From Chlorobiaceae bacterium (GTDB lineage: Bacteria > Bacteroidota > Chlorobiia > Chlorobiales > Chlorobiaceae), in assembly GCA_012972835.1 (NCBI GenBank), contig JABDHK010000043.1:1-51810 (forward strand): DNA of 51,810 bases. The letters are read 5' to 3'. How positions within the stretch are numbered: the stretch's first letter is position 1; the number at the start of each line of letters is the position of its first letter. Below the pieces are notes generated by a model that ran no database searches, was not told the DNA's origin, and saw only the letters and a program-made list of their open reading frames with translations. Both the position numbers and the translations under genes were made by a program. Below are positions 46,291-51,810 of this stretch, piece by piece.

Positions 46291-46347
46291 GAGTATGCCG
46301 GGGAAAATGTGCAACCTTTTCCCCGGCGTCAAAATCTTTGAGTACTT
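46291..46347. repeat. 57-bp palindromic repeat, copy B
   Basis: It contains a perfect 11-bp palindrome, GCCGGGGAAAA (46297-46307) and TTTTCCCCGGC (46317-46327), around a 9-base loop. A second mini-hairpin TCAAA-atc-TTTGA and AGTACTT follow. It lies 45 bases after the ParE-type toxin gene. Copy A is at 45410-45465. Confidence 0.8.
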
Positions 46348-46370
46348 CATCCCTAACCAAGAGGAGTCAG

Positions 46371-46475
46371 ATGATTTTTAGTCCTAATCTCTCTATTCTG
46401 CCGCCACAGCTGCTTCGATTCTGACCGGAACTTGACACTATGCCAGAGACATTTACGCTCTACGCTGGAACGGTA
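46371..46475 (+). pseudogene. Broken 5' copy of the AbiEii-type gene
   Basis: ATGATTTTTAGTCCTAA at 46371 repeats the start of the intact gene at 44354. The translation MIFSPNLSILPP, then a premature TGA where the intact gene has TGG, then PELDTMPETFTLYAGT mirrors residues 1-35 of the toxin. Similarity ends near 46475, just before katG. It is a residual duplicate. Confidence 0.85.
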
Positions 46476-46534
46476 CAAAACTTCACTGACCTGGAAATAA
46501 TTTGATTTCCAGTAAAACAGTATATCCTCTGAGA

Positions 46535-48778
<2,244 letters not shown>

Positions 48779-48957
48779 TCACTTATGTATTGCAGTAACA
48801 ACGTAAAATCAATACGAATAATTCGTTTTTGTGCCAATTTGCTGCAGCAGAATGAAATGAACAAGCAGCTTTCAAGGGTAGCGCTGCTGAATGATGATCT
48901 GATACCAAATATATGGGCGGCCTTTTATTGCTTGGCAGTTTGTCAGCAAAAAAAACC

Positions 48958-49539
48958 TCACGGGCAATGCACCATCGGTGTTGCGGTCTCCATTGGTTTT
49001 GAGGCGTTAACTTTCAATACTTCAATACCATTAACCCATTTAACATGGCGCGGGCCGGTTACCTTGTCCTTTGCACTGAAAACCACAAACCTGCCTTCTT
49101 TATCAATCGACTTTCCGTTCTCCTCAAATACAAGCCAGGTGTTATCTCCGGTAGTACCATAGTAAAGCTCGTTATAAGAAAACAAAACATTGTAGTTGTC
49201 GATTGAGCGTACAAGAACAACGTACTCTCCTCTCTGGTGAGGATCAGCTATCAAAACATTTGCCGAATCAAGAATGTCGCGCAGGAGAACGCCCTTAAAT
49301 GTTTTCAGGATTTTATGGGTTTCACCTGATACACAGACAATCGCGGCACTCTCCCCTTCTGCCACCTTCAATTGCTTCACGCTTGCTGTTGTAATTGTGA
49401 ACGGCTTTTCCACCAGGCCATACACCTTAACCGTTTGTGATTCCGGGTTATCCCCCTTCGCCTGTGCGGTAAACGGAACAACAAGTAATGCTGCAACAAA
49501 TAAAAACCCGATGCGGGCAGATAATCTTGTATTTCTCAT
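48958..49539 (-). CDS. Secreted sulfite-oxidase-fold (molybdopterin-binding-like) protein
   Basis: A 193-residue protein with a clear signal peptide (hydrophobic core IGFLFVAALLVVPF, cleavage near AQA-KGD). It is followed by a single domain like the oxidoreductase molybdopterin-binding fold: VYGLVEKPFTITTASVKQL, VCVSGETH..FKGVLLRDIL and GPRHVKWVNGIEV near the end. The cysteine in IVCVSGE is at the place of the Mo-ligand Cys, but the domain is short and cofactor binding is uncertain. It is downstream of the TonB receptor gene by 112 bases, same strand, so it may be part of the same uptake or redox unit. Confidence 0.78.
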   Translation of the reverse strand: MRNTRLSARIGFLFVAALLVVPFTAQAKGDNPESQTVKVYGLVEKPFTITTASVKQLKVAEGESAAIVCVSGETHKILKTFKGVLLRDILDSANVLIADPHQRGEYVVLVRSIDNYNVLFSYNELYYGTTGDNTWLVFEENGKSIDKEGRFVVFSAKDKVTGPRHVKWVNGIEVLKVNASKPMETATPMVHCP

Positions 49540-49651
49540 GGTTTGTTTCTTAACACGTTAACAAAAATAATGCACAATGATAACATTGACAGTACTGACC
49601 GGAAGCCATCCCCGGTTAAGGAGAACTTCCGGCAAGCTGTTTTATGTATTG

Positions 49652-51556
49652 CTACAGGGAGTAGGCAAGTGAGAGCACGTACTGACGGCCAGGTTCAGGA
49701 TATCCTTCTGAAACTGCATAGTTGCGGTCAAAGAGATTTTCAACGGAAGCCTGAACAGTAAAAGCGTTGACGAGAGTGGTGCTTGCTCTCAGATTGATCA
49801 ATCCATAGCCTCCTGCAGTATATTTCCCGTCGCTGGTACTGTAGCGTTTGGAATTGTACTCGGTTTCAAGCATTGCCCAGCTGCTCTTGTTCAGGGTCAA
49901 CTGAAAATAGCCTGAAATCTTGTGCTGCGGTACATCGGTAAAATAAAGAGTCGGATCGCTGTCGTTTTTTCTGTCGATGTAGCTGTAACCGCCAAAAGCC
50001 TTGAGCCACGATGCCGCTTTCCAGTCTACTGCGCACTCAAAACCGTTGAACGTTGCCTTCCCGGTATTCTGCTCCTGATAGACCCATATATTGTTGACAT
50101 AGGCAATATTATTGACCTGCTGAATAACATCGACAAGTTTGCTTTGATAGACTGATGCCTGCATTTTCAATTGCTCGTAAGGTTTTGTCGTATAGTCCAA
50201 ACCATAATTGAGACTATGCTCCGGTTTCAACCCTGGATTTGGAAGTGCATTGCCAAGCTTATAGGAGTAGCGGTCTTTCAGTGTAGGAAACCTTGTTGTT
50301 CGGGCAATATAGGCCGTCACATCCTGATAACTGTCGAGATGATCGACTACAGCGAGCTGGTAGTTTGCTGCTGAATTATCCTCAAGATTAAAGGATGAGA
50401 TCTTGTTGTTCTGCAGATCCTCAGCTTTTACGGTATTTCTGAAATCCTGCCGGACACCAACAATGACATTGAGATCATTTGCCGCCGCCCATGTATCTTC
50501 TACAGCAAGAGAGAGGGTGTTGTCTTCAAAATCCTTGGGCGTCTGACCGACATTATACTCCCTGTGCATATCGTACTTGTCATGCAGAGCAAGTTTCAGT
50601 GTATTGTGGCTGATCAGCTCCGTACCGTATTCAACGGATCCGCCAAATGTTTTGTCATCATAGACACTGGTGAATGCTTTTTTTGATGTTTGTGTGGTAT
50701 AGGTGGCGTTATCATAACTGTCAATAATATTGTAGTAGTTATCATAATAGGCCCTTGTTTTCAGATAACTGGTACTGCTGAGTGCTTCCTTGCCGATAAA
50801 GTAGAGACTTGATTTATCCCAGTCGGTATACTTCCAGTACCTGACGGCACTTGACGGATTTGATCCCGTATAAACAGGAACACCTTTGTTTGAATGCTGA
50901 CCGATAGCTGTAATGGAATATTCATCAGTGCTGTTGGGTGTGTAGCCGAATTTTACTGAGCCCTTGAGATCCCTGGCCGCTGAATTATCCCTTTCACCTG
51001 CATTTTCATTCGCTGTCGGCACAAATGAGCCTGAAAGAGGAACGAACTTGCTGTCGAGGAGGGAAAGGGCGCTCTGGACATACCATGTTCCCTGATTAGA
51101 ACCAAGATTGAGTGAGGACACAGTTGACGCAATCTTGTCACTCCCAAAGGTAATACCCTCTTTTAGCGTTCCTTCAAATGCTGCTTCAGGTTTGCGGCTG
51201 ACCATGTTAATCGCTCCGCCAAGGGTATTTGGCCCGAACAACACAGAGGAGAAGCCTTTTGATACCCTGATTTCCGAGAGATCAAAGGTTGTAAACCTGT
51301 TCGGATCAATGTAACCGTCATAGGGAACATAGAGCGGTATTCCATCCACATAGAGAGGAACCTGGCGCATGTCAAATCCCCTGACATAGATCATACCCTC
51401 ATTCCGTGCTCCGGCATTACCAAGATTGATACCCGGCAAAACATTTACTGCCTGCGCAATATTTTTCTTGTCAAGCTTATCCATGTCGTCGGCTGAAACC
51501 TTCTCCTTTGCAGAGTCCTTTTCTCCGGTTACTGTTATTTCACCGGCAGCAAACAC
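49652..51556 (-). CDS. TonB-dependent receptor lacking its signal peptide
   Basis: A 634-residue frame. It starts GTG-TTT-GCT-GCC (VFAAGEITVTGEKD), which is the end of a signal peptide plus mature N-terminus. The plug domain follows (MIYVRGFDMRQVPLYVDG, FSSVLFGPNTLGGAINMVSRKP), then a 22-strand type barrel ending in a terminal aromatic-rich LSLAYSL. Upstream in frame only ISIFQIPK precedes it before a TAG stop at 51581-51583. No ribosome site is seen at the GTG, so the gene is probably 5'-truncated. The substrate (siderophore, cobalamin, metal) is unknown. Confidence 0.85.
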   Translation of the reverse strand: MFAAGEITVTGEKDSAKEKVSADDMDKLDKKNIAQAVNVLPGINLGNAGARNEGMIYVRGFDMRQVPLYVDGIPLYVPYDGYIDPNRFTTFDLSEIRVSKGFSSVLFGPNTLGGAINMVSRKPEAAFEGTLKEGITFGSDKIASTVSSLNLGSNQGTWYVQSALSLLDSKFVPLSGSFVPTANENAGERDNSAARDLKGSVKFGYTPNSTDEYSITAIGQHSNKGVPVYTGSNPSSAVRYWKYTDWDKSSLYFIGKEALSSTSYLKTRAYYDNYYNIIDSYDNATYTTQTSKKAFTSVYDDKTFGGSVEYGTELISHNTLKLALHDKYDMHREYNVGQTPKDFEDNTLSLAVEDTWAAANDLNVIVGVRQDFRNTVKAEDLQNNKISSFNLEDNSAANYQLAVVDHLDSYQDVTAYIARTTRFPTLKDRYSYKLGNALPNPGLKPEHSLNYGLDYTTKPYEQLKMQASVYQSKLVDVIQQVNNIAYVNNIWVYQEQNTGKATFNGFECAVDWKAASWLKAFGGYSYIDRKNDSDPTLYFTDVPQHKISGYFQLTLNKSSWAMLETEYNSKRYSTSDGKYTAGGYGLINLRASTTLVNAFTVQASVENLFDRNYAVSEGYPEPGRQYVLSLAYSL

Positions 51557-51632
51557 CTTAGGGATTTGGAAAATACTGATCTACCTTTTATAATATCTTC
51601 ATACTGCAACGTAAAAACTGGAGAACTTGCAT

Positions 51633-51810
51633 ATGAAGACATCTGTAATGAATCGCAACGGCATAAATCCTGAGATAGCAGGGCTGATTACTCGACTGGT
51701 TACCTTAATTCCGTGGCCAGTTCGACGCCAAGCAATGGGAGATGTTGCGCTAACCATATTGGACGGTAAGCCACGGGTTGCCGAAAATGCATTTGGCTGG
51801 AGTCGCTCAG
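51633..51810 (+). CDS. Partial gene at the right edge, possibly a transposase N-terminus
   Basis: The frame opens at ATG 51633 (GGAG at 51620-51623) and runs off the window. The 59 residues seen begin MKTSVMNRNGINPEIAGLI and include RRQAMGDVALTILDGK and AENAFGWSRS, a helical DNA-binding-like start reminiscent of some IS transposases. I could not name the family with confidence. Its position right where the TonB gene lost its signal peptide supports a mobile element insertion. Confidence 0.5.
   Translation, partial: MKTSVMNRNGINPEIAGLITRLVTLIPWPVRRQAMGDVALTILDGKPRVAENAFGWSRS

Overview
The window reads as chromosome from a green sulfur bacterium (Chlorobiaceae, Chlorobium/Pelodictyon type). 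This is inferred from a complete nifH-nifI1-nifI2-nifD-nifK-nifE-nifN-nifB-ferredoxin operon with both PII-like nifI genes between nifH and nifD, a NifD with an internal insertion, a NifK with a short N-terminus, and the general gene repertoire. No photosynthesis gene, rRNA or tRNA is visible, so the family-level call is moderate.

Layout. (1) 1-4290 is an accessory, defence-like patch: a TOPRIM-type DUF4276 protein overlapping an AAA ATPase, an orphan type I methyltransferase (hsdM), and a toxin-antitoxin locus whose toxin has lost its middle. (2) 4383-8751 is a same-strand run: MarR regulator, periplasmic YceI, DOPA-dioxygenase-like enzyme, group II PLP decarboxylase and aldo/keto reductase. 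(3) 9012-12866 holds an SDR protein, a GH13 amylase-like enzyme, a phosphoesterase remnant and a single-motif phospholipase D protein. (4) 13027-17895 is a cqsA/cqsS-type alpha-hydroxyketone quorum-sensing locus. The synthase is divergent from a membrane hybrid kinase that carries two receivers and its own HPt domain. The kinase is split by a -1 frame change at a T7 tract and is followed by a translationally coupled glutamine amidotransferase. (5) 17912-23352 is housekeeping: RNase R, a Sel1-repeat protein, adenine deaminase and a hypoxanthine phosphoribosyltransferase. (6) 23591-28525 holds nifV-nifA and a hybrid kinase.

(7) 28540-32113 is a decayed or satellite diversity-generating retroelement (DGR). 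It has a C-terminally truncated reverse transcriptase, an HRDC accessory protein, a minus-strand RNA hairpin, a target protein (small shared domain, TIR, FGE/C-type-lectin fold with a variable C-terminus) and a second protein carrying a 72% identical copy of the small shared domain. No intact template repeat is seen. (8) 32376-42991 is an aldo/keto reductase followed by the nif operon. The operon has a consensus sigma-54 promoter and two palindromes upstream. The DGR locus separates nifA from nifH.

(9) 43037-51810 is again accessory: PsiE-like and small secreted proteins, an AbiEii-type toxin pair, a ribbon-helix-helix/ParE pair, two copies of a palindromic repeat, a broken second AbiEii copy, katG, a sulfite-oxidase-fold secreted protein and a TonB receptor. 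The receptor's signal-peptide region is cut off next to a partial gene, possibly a transposase, at the right edge.

The strongest candidates for new biology are the TIR/lectin DGR target with its shared-domain partner, and the frame-split CqsS with built-in HPt plus coupled amidotransferase.
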